A stretch of DNA of 64,000 bases from Sequoia sempervirens. Taxonomy: Eukaryota > Streptophyta > Pinopsida > Cupressales > Cupressaceae. Under the pieces are notes generated by a model. That model worked only from the letters and a program-made list of their open reading frames with translations. It was not told where the DNA came from and ran no database searches. The position numbers were made by a program, and so were the translations under genes. Within the stretch, counting starts at the first letter, position 1. Each line of letters opens with the position of its first letter. The DNA is taken from positions 181,501 through 245,500 of the forward strand of contig VDFB02321259.1 of the NCBI GenBank assembly GCA_007258455.2. The letters are read 5' to 3'. Shown here piece after piece: positions 47,664 through 59,044 of this stretch.

Positions 47664-49652
47664 ATGTGATGCATGTTTTTTTGTAATTTTTTTCCAAGTA
47701 AATAATTAATTATGATTTTTTTATTACAACTTTTGAAAAATATAAAAAACTTGTATGTCTGACCACCTTAACTTCGTAAAAACTTCACAAAATTCATTTT
47801 TTTTTAATCCTATACTATGTAAAGTATAGAATGTGACGCATGTTTTGAATTCAAAAAATTTGATACCCTTTGAAAGCTATAGATTTTTTTCAATCAACCT
47901 ATCAATCAAGACTTTAGTTGTAATTTAAATACAAAATGAATAATAATTATTTACTAAATTCAAAGTAAAACATAATTTATATTGATGGAAAGTTGAGAAT
48001 CTCCTTTAAAAACCCTTTTTGTTTCATCAATTTTGGGTAAAAAAAAAGTTGTCATCCACATACCCTACACATACCCATCATATTGCCACTTTTTTGCCCA
48101 TCATGATCCTGCACATACCCTTATACATTCACATTAGGTCTTGAATATTCAAATTATGATGTTTTGTGAAGGTGTTGTGAAGTGTTGTAACACATTTCTA
48201 CACTTTTATAGACTCTTCTTATTATAATTCATCTAAATATTTCCTTTTTATTCCTTATCAATACCTATTCAAAAGTGTTGTAAAGTATTGTAACAAAATT
48301 TTATGCTTTCTAGGCTTGTCATCACTAATTACACCTTTCTTATGCTCTATTTGGCCCCTTTATGCACCTATAGGCCTTATTTAAGTGTATTTTTTAATTC
48401 AAACATGACAAATAACATTAAATCCAACTTAATTCCCAACACGCACTTGCAAGCCTAGAGTGGGACCCATTTTCCATGTGTGATGAATGAGTCCCTCTTA
48501 GCACAAAATTCAAAATAATTCAAATTTTCTTTCAGGTTTTTATTCATTAAGACCTTATGTCTTCTTCTGATGTTTTATTTCTGGGTAATTAGAGAATAAG
48601 TGTGTATAAATAAGTGTTATTCCATCCATTTTAACCCCTATTCATCTCATTCACTAATTCAATATCAATTATAACTCTTGCATTTAAAGCATCATTACAT
48701 CATTTGATCAAGAAAATATCAAGTATCTTGGAGTAGCCATTAACATATCTTCAAACTTCTACAAAAAGGATTTGGTGAGTTTAGGACACTTGCATTTTTT
48801 TTATTCATCATTCATTTCTTGTTTTCATTTCATTTCTTTATCAAGGGTTTGACTACCAAAGTGGGATTTGACCAAGGAAAATCCCTATACTCTAACGCTT
48901 AACCATTTCCCCCTTTTTACATGTGTGTTTGCAGGTCTTGTAGGTATATTTGTCAAAAAAATAGGTGTTGAAAAGTGGTCAACAAGTCATGAAAGTGATT
49001 CAAGTCAACCAAACCCTAATTCAAGCTTGGAGACAACAATCAACCTATTTTCTATAGATTTATCTTTGTCAACCCGACAAGAAGACAAGTGCAGATGTGG
49101 ATCACCTACCGAATTGACCCTTGAATTTGCAAAATTTTGAAGGACTGATTCACCATCAGTGGAAAATGAGTCCCACATATAGGCTGGAAAAGATTATTTT
49201 GTCAAAATTCAGTTCTTGACAGTTGGAAACTAGATTTAGGTCATTTTACTAGAAGTAGGATTGATTCGCCATCAATGGCGAATGAGTCCCACTGGTCATC
49301 AATAGTAAATTTTTCTAGTTGCTAGAACCTTCCAAGATCAAAATTCAACTTCCGAGTGCACTATGTTCAGTCTCATCTAGTTTGGTTTGCATTTTTTTTA
49401 TGTTTTTAATTCATTTATGCATATCACACTATGTTTTCAAACATTGCATATTTCATTAGTTTTGCATTCATAATCAAATAATTTTATCAATTAGTTGCAT
49501 TTATATCATTTCATTTAGTCATAATTACATCATACATTCCTTAGTTTGAGTGAACCACCACAATTTTTGGGTTTTATCTCTCTCCTTTTAGGTGAAAAAC
49601 CCTAAAAGTGCAAGAGAAGTACATATAACACACTTAAAATTGTTGGTTCATT

Positions 49653-49666
49653 TTGGTGAACCTGCA
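49653..49666 (+). other. primer-binding site of element C
   Basis: TGGTGAACCTGCAT two bases after the LTR. It matches 9,183-9,196 of family B with one difference. The tRNA is not assigned. Confidence 0.6.
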
Positions 49667-50089
49667 TATTGAACATTGTCTTTCTAATTTGCATTGCATT
49701 TACATCCTATAACTCTTAGTATTAGTATTTGCATTAGCTTTTTGCATTTTTTTTGCATCCTAGGATTTACACATTTGCATTAGTGAAGATCTCATATAGA
49801 TTTCCTTTTTGCACCTTAAAACATTCCAAAAACTCAAATTATACATATGCATCTTCATTTTGCATCTGAAAAGCATAAACATCACTTTAAATTTTTTGAA
49901 AAACACAAAAAAAACTCATCCTTGGACTCATTCACCACCCTGGGCGAATCAATCTGTTACACATTTTGAATTGTATTTTCGGGCATTTTCTGGGTATTTT
50001 CTACATTATAGTATTCTGCTATTAATTTTTCTCATAGTCTCTATATTTTATGTTTTATCTTCTTTATTACATATTATTTTACTTTCACT

Positions 50090-51080
50090 ATGGATTTTTG
50101 CTTTAATAAGTTTTGGAATTCTCTAAAATCCTTGGTGGACATGTCAAATTATGCCTTTAGTTGTGATCCTAATGACCTTGAGTTTCCTTATGCTCCTTCA
50201 AATCCTCATGATTGTCCTCCTCTTGATGTAGACATCATTGGAGAAGATGACGATAGCATGAAAAAGTTCTTAAATTCATGCCTTGACAACCTTGAAGCCA
50301 ATGCATCCTTTTACCCATCCATGAAGTCACAAGATCTTCCTACTGTTTCACCTCCTAACATGTTTGGATACCTACTTCCCGAAATAAACAAAAGACCTAA
50401 GTTCTCTTGAATAGGTGGACCTAGCTCCTTTAAACAACCACATCCTCAACCATTTTATGATAACAAAGTTACCAAAACACCAATCAATCTTGAAGAAACA
50501 TATGGCAAGGGTTTTACTATCTTAAGCAAACAAGGATTTGATACAATAACCAAACATGAAATTCACCAACTTTTCAAACAAAAAACAATAGAAGAAAACA
50601 TAATAAGATTAGGATATCAAGATCCTCCTCATGACAACAAGCCTCCTTTTGAATATTGGAAACTTCATGATGATGGCATAGTGATATTTGATTCCCCTCC
50701 TAACTTGAATGTTCTCCTTTCATGTGAACAACCTTTACATGATTCCAATGACAAGGATGCTAGGATCCCCATGGGTCCTCTTCCTCCTTCAATCCATGAA
50801 AAGGGTGAATCTAGTAAACGTAAACGACCTTACAAATTGAAAAAACTAAAGTTTCCTCTCCATCCACCACCTGAATGTGAAAGGAAACTCCAAATTCTTC
50901 TTAATAGAGGTCTTATCCTATTACCACCTATGAATAGGTTGGTCATCTGTCCTAAAGATTCTAATGTACCTTATTATAAATATCATAATTTTCTTGGACA
51001 CTGAACTGATGAGTGTTGAGAATTGAAGGAAATACTAAATAAGTATTACTTTGATGACACTGACTCTTATCCTATCTCTC
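50090..51080 (+). pseudogene. gag-like ORF of element C
   Basis: One frame runs from ATG at 50,090 for about 330 codons with only three stops, all TGA (50,408, 51,003 and 51,018). It starts MDFCFNKFWNSLKSLVDMSN. It contains an acidic IIGEDDDSMKKF segment, a TYGKGFTILSKQGF block resembling the first half of a G-patch, a basic KRKRPYKLKKLK patch, and near the end YYKYHNFLGH-stop-TDEC-stop-ELK. The last has the H/C layout of gag-end knuckle motifs. No protease or RT motifs. Location and end motif suggest a gag-type RNA-binding protein. The low number of stops makes it the best-preserved ORF of this element group here. Confidence 0.6.
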
Positions 51081-51468
51081 ATAAACCCTACCAAACAACC
51101 TCATCATGCAATAGTTGTAGAATTTTTCTATTCTGACTATTGCATGATCTTTCTCATCACCTATCTTGCCTAACATTCAGTGGGGGAAAGACGTTGTTAG
51201 CCTTGTCCTAGTAATGTATTTGTCCCTATCCCTTAGCTATGTTATTCACCTTCTGCTTATAACAATAGAGATTGAGAGGTAAATGACTTGGTTGATGATT
51301 GAATTTCCTTTTCATTACTAGTATTTTTCTTTTTCTTTCCTTTTGTGTGTGTATCATGTTCCCCTATAATGTGCATTTGGTGTTCTCCTCTCCTTGTACA
51401 CTTCCTCTATTTGTCTCTATTTTCTTCTATATGTCATTATTTCTCCTTTTATTTTTCTCTTTTGTTTT
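51081..51468 (+). other. element C sequence after the ORF
   Basis: Non-coding and T-rich. A short block 'agtgggggaaagacgttg' near 51,180 recurs in altered form near 42,260 and 15,905 in family B. Confidence 0.45.
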
Positions 51469-51865
51469 GTGTTTTCCTTTTGGGGATGACTCAAAGCATA
51501 GAGATGCCCTATATCTCTTCCATGTTGATCGAAAAGGTCCTTTTTTATTTTGATTTTTTTTGTGCTTTCATTTTGGGGATGACGAAAAGCATTGAGACAC
51601 CCTATGTCACTTCCATGTTGATCCAATTGGTCACTTTTTCCTTTTCACTTTGTCTTTTCTTGTGTTTTTCCTTTTGGGGATGATGCAAGGCATTGAGACA
51701 GAAATGTCTCCTTCATGTTGATCCAAAATCTTTTTCTTTTCTTTTTCCTTTTCATTTTCTTTTTGCTTGTGTTTCTCCTTTTGGGGATGATGCAAAGTGT
51801 TGAGACCACAATGTCTCTTCCATGTTGACCCAAAATGGACTTTCTTTTTCTTTCTTTTTTCACTC
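51469..51865 (+). repeat. four tandem repeats of about 100 bp
   Basis: Units start at 51,469, 51,562, 51,662 and 51,769, each beginning gtgtttttccttttggggat-like. Each continues with 'gatgcaaagcattgagac', 'tgtctcttccatgttgatcc' and a T/C-rich run of variable length. Length differences lie in the pyrimidine runs. The ORFs across it on both strands (51,299-51,884) come from the repeat. Confidence 0.88.
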
Positions 51866-53079
51866 TCTTTGTGTCAATCTTCAAGTTCTGTGTATTAAGG
51901 GAATGATGATAGTTTCAAGCTCTTTAATAAACACATTGTATCAATGAGCATATTGACCCCAAATCCATAGACCCCTTATGTGTTTGGAGTGTTCCTTTTG
52001 GGGAAAACCCCTATTTCTTTTGTTCCTTCACATGACATAACTTTACTCGAAACGTATGACTTGGCGTAGGGGCTTTACAAGTTGGATCTCATGTCTTATT
52101 TTATTTTTGCATTGTTCATTTGCTACTTTAAAGTAATTGCTTACATAATGGTGTGTAGTAATTCCTTTAAAGTGGGGGCATACATTGGCATTATTCATTT
52201 GCATTCTTGGTTCTTAGTGTATCCTTGTCACTTCATACGATGTGTTTGTTACTTTTTGGATGACATTGGGTGTGATGTCCTTCATGAGTGAGATCCATCT
52301 TAGCATATTACATTCCTCTTGGTGGCTTGATGTAATGCATTGCATCCCCTAAGTTGTAAATATTCTATTCGTTGATTGCTCCCCTCTTAGATACATTAGA
52401 CATAATGTTCCCTAAGTGATTTACCTTGTGAGAACTTAACAAGACGCTTTTGAACATGTTTTTCATTTTACGTTTTTACATTTTACATTTTTACATTCAC
52501 ATGGCTACCTTGCATAACAAAGCTTGCATGCCTGTGGTACCATCCTATTTGTTCATGAGTTCTAAGCATACAAATCTTTGCTTCTCATGAAGCATGAATT
52601 GAAATTTTCCTTTGTGGCACCTTATTAAAGTTATCAAGCAGTATAACTTTGGTATGGTTGAGCAGGAAGCCCATTGTGAGGCACAACTTTTCCTATATCC
52701 ACGTATGTGTTTGTGAGTACATACCACCCGAGCGTATTTGTTTCACCTTTTGGGCCTTCTCACCTGGAGGACAACCATTAGTTTCATCACCCTAGAGTGA
52801 TTATGCATTTTTCTTCTTCAAACAAACATCCTAGATAAGATTCACAATTAGCTGAACAAACGATCAAAGCTTGATTTGACTTTTCCCTTTTCATATCTCT
52901 TATCTTTTTCTCTTTCTCATGTGTGTTCCTTTGTTCTTATGTTTATTTTTCCATGTGATCTTCATCCTAGGGGCTTGATCATCCCTCTTTATCATTGTCA
53001 TTCCATCTTGCTAGCATAAGTGCATTTGGATCCCTCTCAATATGCATGGCTAATTTAGTGTGAGTTTGAAGTTCACCTT
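51866..53079 (+). other. 3' untranslated region of element C
   Basis: Non-coding; matches family B near 52,495-52,690 (16,430-16,640). A second purine-rich run 'aaagtgggggcatac' lies at 52,165. Confidence 0.55.
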
Positions 53080-53100
53080 CTCACTAAAGTGGGGGCTAAA
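53080..53100 (+). other. polypurine tract of element C
   Basis: CTCACTAAAGTGGGGGCTAA ends directly at the 3' LTR, whose first bases are TGCACC at 53,101. Confidence 0.8.
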
Positions 53101-53645
53101 TGCACCATAAAAAAAATGGATCTTAGAAATTTTCATTGTAATTTAGGTAATTTTCATGTGATTCTTGACCTATCCTAGTTAGATTTAATGTTGTAATGTG
53201 ACTTATACATTTACATTAGGTCTTGAATATTCAAATTATGATGTCCTATGAAGGTGTTGTGAAGTGTTGTAACACATTTCTATAATTTACTAGACTCTTC
53301 TTCTTATAATTCATCTAAATCTTCCCTTTTTATTCCTTATCAAGTCCTATTTCAAAGTGTTGTAAAGTCTTGTAGCAAGATTTCATGCTTTTCTAGGCTT
53401 TTCATCACTAATTATACCCTTCTTATGCTTTATTTGGCCCCTTTATTTCATTAGTTTTCCATTCATAATTAGACAATTTTATCAATTGGTTGCATTTAGA
53501 TCATTGCATTTAGTCATAATTACATCATACATTCCTTAGTTTGAGTGAACCACCACAATTTTTGGGTTCTATCTCTCTCCTTTTAGGTGAAAAACCCTAC
53601 GAGTGAAAGAGAAGTACATAGAACACACCTAAAATTGTTGGTTCA
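53101..53645 (+). repeat. element C 3' LTR with internal deletion
   Basis: Matches the 5' LTR from its first base to about 53,447 (5' LTR 48,362) and then jumps to sequence equal to 5' LTR about 49,455 onward. About 1.1 kb is therefore missing. The lost part includes the TATA-like box. It retains the empty site (TTAT, 53,203-53,206) of TIR element copy 1. Confidence 0.9.
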
Positions 53646-54230
53646 CTATAGATTTAAAAAGAGGCTATAAAAATGATCATCTACTATCTATTAAATGGGA
53701 TAGATGTGTGGATGTTTTGACCTCTAATATATTATTTTAAAAATGTCACTTTTTTACATCTTTCATTTAACTAAATTTTACCATCTAGATTTTATAACAG
53801 CCTGCATATTTAAAATATCGAAATAATTTCCACTTCATATTTTGACTTTATATTTATATTTATCGATAAATTATACATATCTTTATTCTAATTATAACAA
53901 ATTCCTAATTTTCTCAATAAAAAATTATACCTTTTAACCCACAAAAAACCATAATTTTACACCTATTTCATGGGCTTAGAAGACATTAAAATAAAAGGAC
54001 AAATAGTGAATTCCTTTCACTTTAATTTTAGAGAAAAATAATTGAAGAATTTTGATATCCCTCAAATTTGTAAGGGAATGGAAGATATTTCACAATAGAG
54101 CCCCAATTCACATAGCTTATAAATTAAGTTTAAGTCCAACAAAAGATTCACACACTCAAATAAGGACTTGTGGCCTTGAAAGGAAAAATAACGCTCAGTA
54201 ACCCATGTATTCTGTCAAACCCTAGCCACG
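53646..54230. other. AT-rich DNA after element C
   Basis: Begins with the CTATA duplication. No gene or repeat recognised. Confidence 0.5.
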
Positions 54231-54559
54231 TGAACTCTTTCTTGCATACACAATGGCCAAATCTCTAGGTTTCAATATGCCCAAAACAACCATGGTTGGT
54301 TCCCAATCTACAATAAACCCACATGGATTTTCTATGAAGAAAAATACATGAGAAAAAGATATGATAGATGACCCATAGATTGCTACTTAGAGAGTGACTT
54401 GTCACACTTTCCCTAGTTCTGCTACCCAACTAGTCAATGAAAACACCTCATAGACATGCATTGTTAGGGCCCAAACAATAAGCCTCAACCCTCTCAAAAG
54501 CTAGCATTTATCATTTCATGTATCTAGAAGGGAGCAACCAATAAACCTACTTATCCCAA

Positions 54560-55845
54560 GACACCACTAGAGGTAAATCTACCAATTTTGATGTTTTGAA
54601 TGAAATAGTTAATGCTATTCAAGATTACAAAGAAATATTAATTATACCATTCTTCTTAAAAGGCATACCTATTGAACAATAATTCTTTAAATGAACACAC
54701 ATAAAATGGGAACAAAAGGGGTGGATAATATAGTCCTTGAGGGGCCTAGGTAGAGGCTATGTTCTTTGCAATTTCTTGAACCTAGATCATGTTAGAGCAG
54801 CACTTCACTATGGTTCATGGATAATATACAGTCAAACTTGTTACCTTCAAATGTGGGATATTGATTTCCACCTAGAAGGAATTTCTAATTTAACTAAATA
54901 TCCAATGTGGGTGGAGATTCCCCTCCTTAACCTAGCCTTTCATCCATTCCTTCATAATATAGTTGTTTAATTAGGTAGGGTTTTGTGGTAAAAACCTAGC
55001 AAAAACAAGTGGGTAATTTTGAATAACCTAGAGTCTACATTAAAATAGACTTAACCCAAACTCTCCCTAATTCTATCAAGCTGGTTAGTCCAGGTTTTGA
55101 GTACACTCAGCGAATCAACTATCTAAATAAGCCTTATTTCTATTTTTATTTCTAGAAAGAGGGACAACTTATTAGAGAATTCCTTCATCACCCCTCTTAC
55201 ACCCTACCTCTAGTCCTTTGCTACCTTCATTTATTTCTCATCCTATCTCTCCACCATTCATCCTCTAGTAACCTCCTTCATTCAATCTCACCCTCTTTGA
55301 CTCCACCTAATCCTATTATGCCTTGGATATGGTCTATCTCTCAAGACAAGGACTCCTTCGAGGACATCCTTATAGCTACAAAAAGACTTCCCAAAAAGAG
55401 AAAGGAGATATCCATGCCTCCCCTCTCTAATTCCTAGAATTTTGCAAAGAAATCTCATCTTGTTGTGTCCTTATGAACCCCCCCTTCTAGAAAATCAAAT
55501 AATGTGGAGAGGCACTATGCCAAACGAGAGATTTTTCCTAGGTGATGGCTCTATAGCATGCAGCCTATGAGGTTGTGGCTACATGTGGTCTCTTCCTCTT
55601 GCATGTGCATTGGCTATTGAAGATCGGTGATTTTTTTGATTGGATGGTGGGGGTTTTACTGCATTTGGGGGGGAGGGGGTAGTCTTTGTTTTTTTGTTCC
55701 TTGTTTCATAGATTTACTACTTGGAGGTTATTTTGGTTTGTACCTTTTATTTGGCCATATTGGTGGTGGTTTTTTTATCCTCTTGGTTTGGGTGAAGTGT
55801 CAGTTGGTGGTCTAGTTGATTTTTGTTTCCTTTTTCCTAGAGGCA
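54560..55845 (+). pseudogene. LINE ORF1 fragment (DUF4283), first copy
   Basis: The frame at 54,737-54,970 reads GLGRGYVLCNFLNLDHVRAA, then LHYGSWIIYSQTCYLQMWDI and YPMWVEIPLLNLAFHPFL. This is the layout of the DUF4283 domain found in ORF1 of plant L1-type LINEs ('F-x-EGGPW...LFLQ-x-W...VPVWVRLP' in usual form). The upstream frame extends to about 54,560. Downstream, 55,170-55,450 is Ser/Pro/Leu-rich with a KKRKE patch near 55,390, as in ORF1 tails. No zinc knuckle is seen in this copy. A TIR element interrupts or ends it at about 55,846. Confidence 0.6.
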
Positions 55846-56634
55846 AGGTGAGTGCAGGATCATGGGGATCCAAAAAGTGGTGATATGACTAAAAATGGTT
55901 AATGACATTTTTTTTAATCCTAATTTGATGAAACAAAAAGGGTTAATTGAGAAAATTGCAGCTTTCCAAATATATAAGATATGCCTTATTTAGAATTAAA
56001 TGTATAATCATTATTGATTTTATACATACATTCTAACTAATGTCCTGATTGATAACCTAATTGAAAAGATCTATAATTCTTAAATTATTTGATATCTTTT
56101 TAATCTAAAAGATATAGCACATTTTATGGTTCCCATACAATAGGATTAAAAAAATAAAATTGAGTTTCATAAATTTTATACCAAGTTATGGGGGTCAGAC
56201 AAACAAGTTTTAATATTTTTAAAAAGTTTTAAATATAATTCATTACTAATTATTTACTTGCAAAAAAAATACAAGAAAAATGAGGCACATCTTAGCATGT
56301 TTCCTCTACTTCTATCAAAATTTTCAAATAAATATATTAATTTTTTATTGTACTTAGGTTGGTTAGACATACACCTAATTTTTATTTTTCCTGAAAATTT
56401 ATTACTACTACATTGAAATTTCAAATTTTCACCAAATAGATTTATTTTTTCGAAAAAAGGAATAGTATCTTAGAAACTACATTCAATTTTCTACAAATTT
56501 TATTCTTACATTATTTTCAAATTATGTTAATAACTTATTCAATTTTTTTATGTCAAGTTGACTAAGTCTATTTTTTTGAATTGTCATTACCACTTAAGGG
56601 CCTAGTTTGGACCCCTATGATCCTACATTGACCC
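55846..56634 (-). mobile_element. terminal-inverted-repeat element, copy 3 (inverted, diverged)
   Basis: The reverse complement of the family at 46,866-47,663. It begins AGGTGAGTGCAGGATCATGG on the plus strand and ends near TATGATCCTACATTGACCC. Inside, 56,400-56,600 aligns in reverse with 46,900-47,090 (for example 'ttcaaattttcaccaaatag' and 'ccacttaagggcct'). Length is about 789 bp. No clear 4-bp duplication remains, so it is older or its edges have changed. Confidence 0.82.
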
Positions 56635-56719
56635 TACAAACTATTTTATTTCTCACGGAGATGCATCCATTAGCTAACAAGTCCAATATTGGTTCTTCTC
56701 TTCCTATAGGACATTAGAG

Positions 56720-57459
56720 TTTTGTGAATATGGGTAACCCTGGCAAGGTTTTGATGAGGAATGGTGGTTTGTAGCTACAAAAAGTAAATGGGTGCTTGGA
56801 GAGATCGAAGGAATGGTCGGTGCTTGTGATAAAATCAAAATCTATAGTAGAGGATGTGGAGTACTACAATAACCATGTTTTGATTTGAAAGTTCATGGGG
56901 ATGATAATTTTTCTTCCATTTCTTGATTCTTGGATTTGCAAGACCTAGAACCCCAAAGGTGATTTCAATATTTTGATGGCTTCCAACAACTTCTTCAAGG
57001 TGGACTTTTCCTATACTACTAATAGAAATTAGGCTTTTGAAGGCGAGCCTTATTTTTAAAATTAGGTGGGTTTATTCATTAAACAATGCAATATGGGATT
57101 TAATTTTGTTGAGGAGCTCCCTTTTCAAATTTTTGTTTGGGATCACCTCCCTCATTTTCCTTTGGAATGCTGATGAAGTGATAATTTATAGATGATTTCT
57201 CTCTTGTTCAATAATCCTATTAGGTCCTCTCAATAAACCTTGAATAAAAGGGTCCTTTCTTGTGCTTTTGTTTGTATTGAAATTAACTTGAACAACCCAT
57301 TTTCAAATTTGGTGGCAATGAGAATTGGGGATATTTCAAGGATCCAACAATTGGATTATGAGGCATTACCTTTTCAATGTCATTTATGCCATGATTATGG
57401 CCACCTACAATGGATGTTCCCTAAAGATGCTAATACTATTGGTTTGGCTAATGCTCCTC
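56720..57459 (+). pseudogene. LINE ORF1: DUF4283 domain and CCHC-like knuckle
   Basis: The translation gives NPKGDFNILMASNNFFKVDF near 56,950-57,010, AFEGEPYF near 57,035 and ELPFQIFVWDHLPHFPLECW near 57,112-57,170. LNKRVLSCAFVCIEINLNNP follows near 57,240-57,300, then LDYEALPFQCHLCHDYGHLQ and WMFPKD (57,350-57,427). That is a DUF4283 domain followed by a C-x2-C-x4-H-x4-C knuckle in which the last cysteine is replaced by F. The protein would bind LINE RNA. A solo LTR cuts the frame after GLANAPL; PHRSTKKMDKYKS resumes beyond it. Confidence 0.8.
57455..57459. repeat. target-site duplication of the solo LTR, left
   Basis: TCCTC here and TCCAC at 59,040-59,044, with one mismatch. Confidence 0.65.
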
Positions 57460-59039
57460 TATATCATAGAAAATTGGACACTATTGAGAAAAGAGACAAT
57501 TTCTCACTTAATCTAGACCTACTTTTGAGTACCCTTGCATTAATAATCCTTCAAAATAGCATTTATAGGCCCCTAAGACCTACTATTTTTTATCTAGAGG
57601 ACCATTTCACTTAAAAATCATATAAATCCAAACAAATAACACTTAATTCATTCATATTCTGAAAACCCACCTCCAAAAACCACTAGTGGGACCCATTTTC
57701 CAAGGGTGGTGAATGAGTCCCTTTTGGGGAAAATTTCAATTTTGAGCAAGAATTTCACCAATTTAATTCAATTTTCCAGTGGATGTCAACCTCTTAGGTA
57801 TAAATAACAAGAAAATTTGGTATTGATGCCTATAAATACACATTTTAGGTCATTTTTCCCATCTCTCCTAGTCATTTTTATAAAGAAAAATCAAGATTTA
57901 AGAGAAAATTATCTTTCACAAGAAGTTTCATTAGCATTTCTAAAGTAAAGTTGAAGCTTTAGGGCAAAAAATTATGGTTTTTGTAGGTCTTCAAGCTCAC
58001 TTCTCATTCAAGATCCAACATTGCAAAGAGTTGATGATTGATTCCTATGGAGATTCATGGGGAAATCTCGGTTGAGGAGATTCAACTAGCCATCAAATCA
58101 CACCTAAAGACTTGTTTTCAAAGTGATCTCATCTTCCATTTTCTCTCTATCTTTAGATTCAAGGTTTTCATAACATTTTCATGTCACTTATATTCATTTG
58201 AGATGTTGTAGGGTTTCTAGGATTGAAGTCTTGTATCATTCAAATCACATTTAATCATCTTATTCTCGCACATTAGAATAGGGTTTTGTCTTACTCCAGA
58301 TTTTCCTAGTCTTAAACACACTTGAGGCTAGGGTTTTATGTAGATTTTTATCCATTCATGGTTTAATTACAAAATTATGGGCTTGAACAAGGAAAACCCC
58401 ACATTAGACAACAAATTTTGAGCTATTTCATAGGTATTTTCAGAGATTTAGATTTGGGTTCCCGTCAAGAAGTGTTGTGCATGTAACAAAGTATTGGTCT
58501 AAAACTTGAATTTGTAGAAAATAGAAAAAGGATTGATTCACCATGGATGGTGAATGAGTCCCACTAGAGGTGCCTATTCGAGCTGAATGTAGATTCTAGT
58601 ACCCATTTGGTAGAAACCAGATTCTAGGTAGAAACCTTGATCTGGGACTGATTCACCTAGGGTGGCAAATGAGTCCCAATCAACCAAAAAGTCAATATTT
58701 CTAGTTTTTCAAAGTGTTTTCTATTCTTAATCAAGCTTATAGGTGTAAATATTCTATGTTTCAACTTTTTGTTTGGTTCTATTTGCATTTCTATTCATCT
58801 TTTTAGGTCTTTTGCAAACAACATTGTGTTTTTAAACACTTGACATTTCTTAGGTTTTGAATAAATAATCAATAAATTTTACTAGTTTTCTACATTTGTA
58901 TCATTATATTTAGGCATAATTCAATCATACATACATTAATTTGAGTGAACCACCTCAGTTTTTGGAATATCTCTCTCCTTTTAGGTGAAAAACCCTAAGA
59001 GAGCAAGAGAGTACATATCCCCCAAAAAATGATGGTTCA
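57460..59039 (+). mobile_element. solo LTR of the element C group inside LINE ORF1
   Basis: It begins TATATCATAG, aligned position by position with TGTATCGTAG of LTR C (start TG changed to TA), and ends GATGGTTCA like LTR C. The body shares blocks with 48,460-49,650, such as 'gggacccattttcca', 'ggaaaaccccac' and 'gagtgaaccacc'. A TATA-like TATAAATAAC lies at 57,799-57,808. Its 1,580-bp length fits the 1.63-kb LTR C. No internal region or second LTR is present, so it is a recombination remnant. Confidence 0.85.
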
Positions 59040-59044
59040 TCCAC

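Larger units (their letters stand above)
45417..48120 (+). mobile_element. terminal-inverted-repeat element, copy 1 (interrupted)
   Basis: It starts GGGTATGTGCAGAATCATCA and ends with the near-complement CCTGCACATACCC. Terminal inverted repeats are about 23 bp with a few mismatches. Removing the plastid insert (45,495-46,638) and nested copy 2 with its duplication leaves about 760 bp. No coding capacity is seen, so it is non-autonomous (MITE-like). The 4-bp TTAT duplication is proven by the empty site in the other LTR. Its superfamily is uncertain: 4 bp does not fit hAT, Mutator, CACTA or Harbinger. Confidence 0.88.
45312..49650 (+). repeat. element C 5' LTR, interrupted
   Basis: The LTR parts are 45,312-45,416 and 48,125-49,650, about 1.63 kb when joined. 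They match the 3' LTR at its two ends. TATA-like TATAAATAAG lies at 48,605-48,614. The nested insertion lies near the start of U3, upstream of this box. Confidence 0.88.
45312..53645 (+). mobile_element. element C: compact non-autonomous LTR retrotransposon
   Basis: It is bounded by LTRs starting TGTATCGTAG/TGCACCATAA and ending TTGGTTCA, with a perfect CTATA duplication. The 5' LTR (45,312-49,650) is inflated by a nested insertion at 45,417-48,124. The internal region (49,651-53,100) has a primer-binding site, a leader, one ORF of about 330 codons, a 3' region with tandem repeats and a polypurine tract. No protease, RT, RNase H or integrase is present, so it must have used enzymes of another element. 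Its LTR and untranslated parts are related to family B. Confidence 0.9.

Noticed and set aside
51299..51683. Plus-strand ORFs that look like hydrophobic or signal sequences
   Set aside because: They come from T/C-rich tandem repeats in the untranslated part of element C.
55627..55883. Two short G/F-rich plus-strand ORFs
   Set aside because: Low-complexity ggg/ttt sequence at the edge of LINE and TIR relics; no conserved content.
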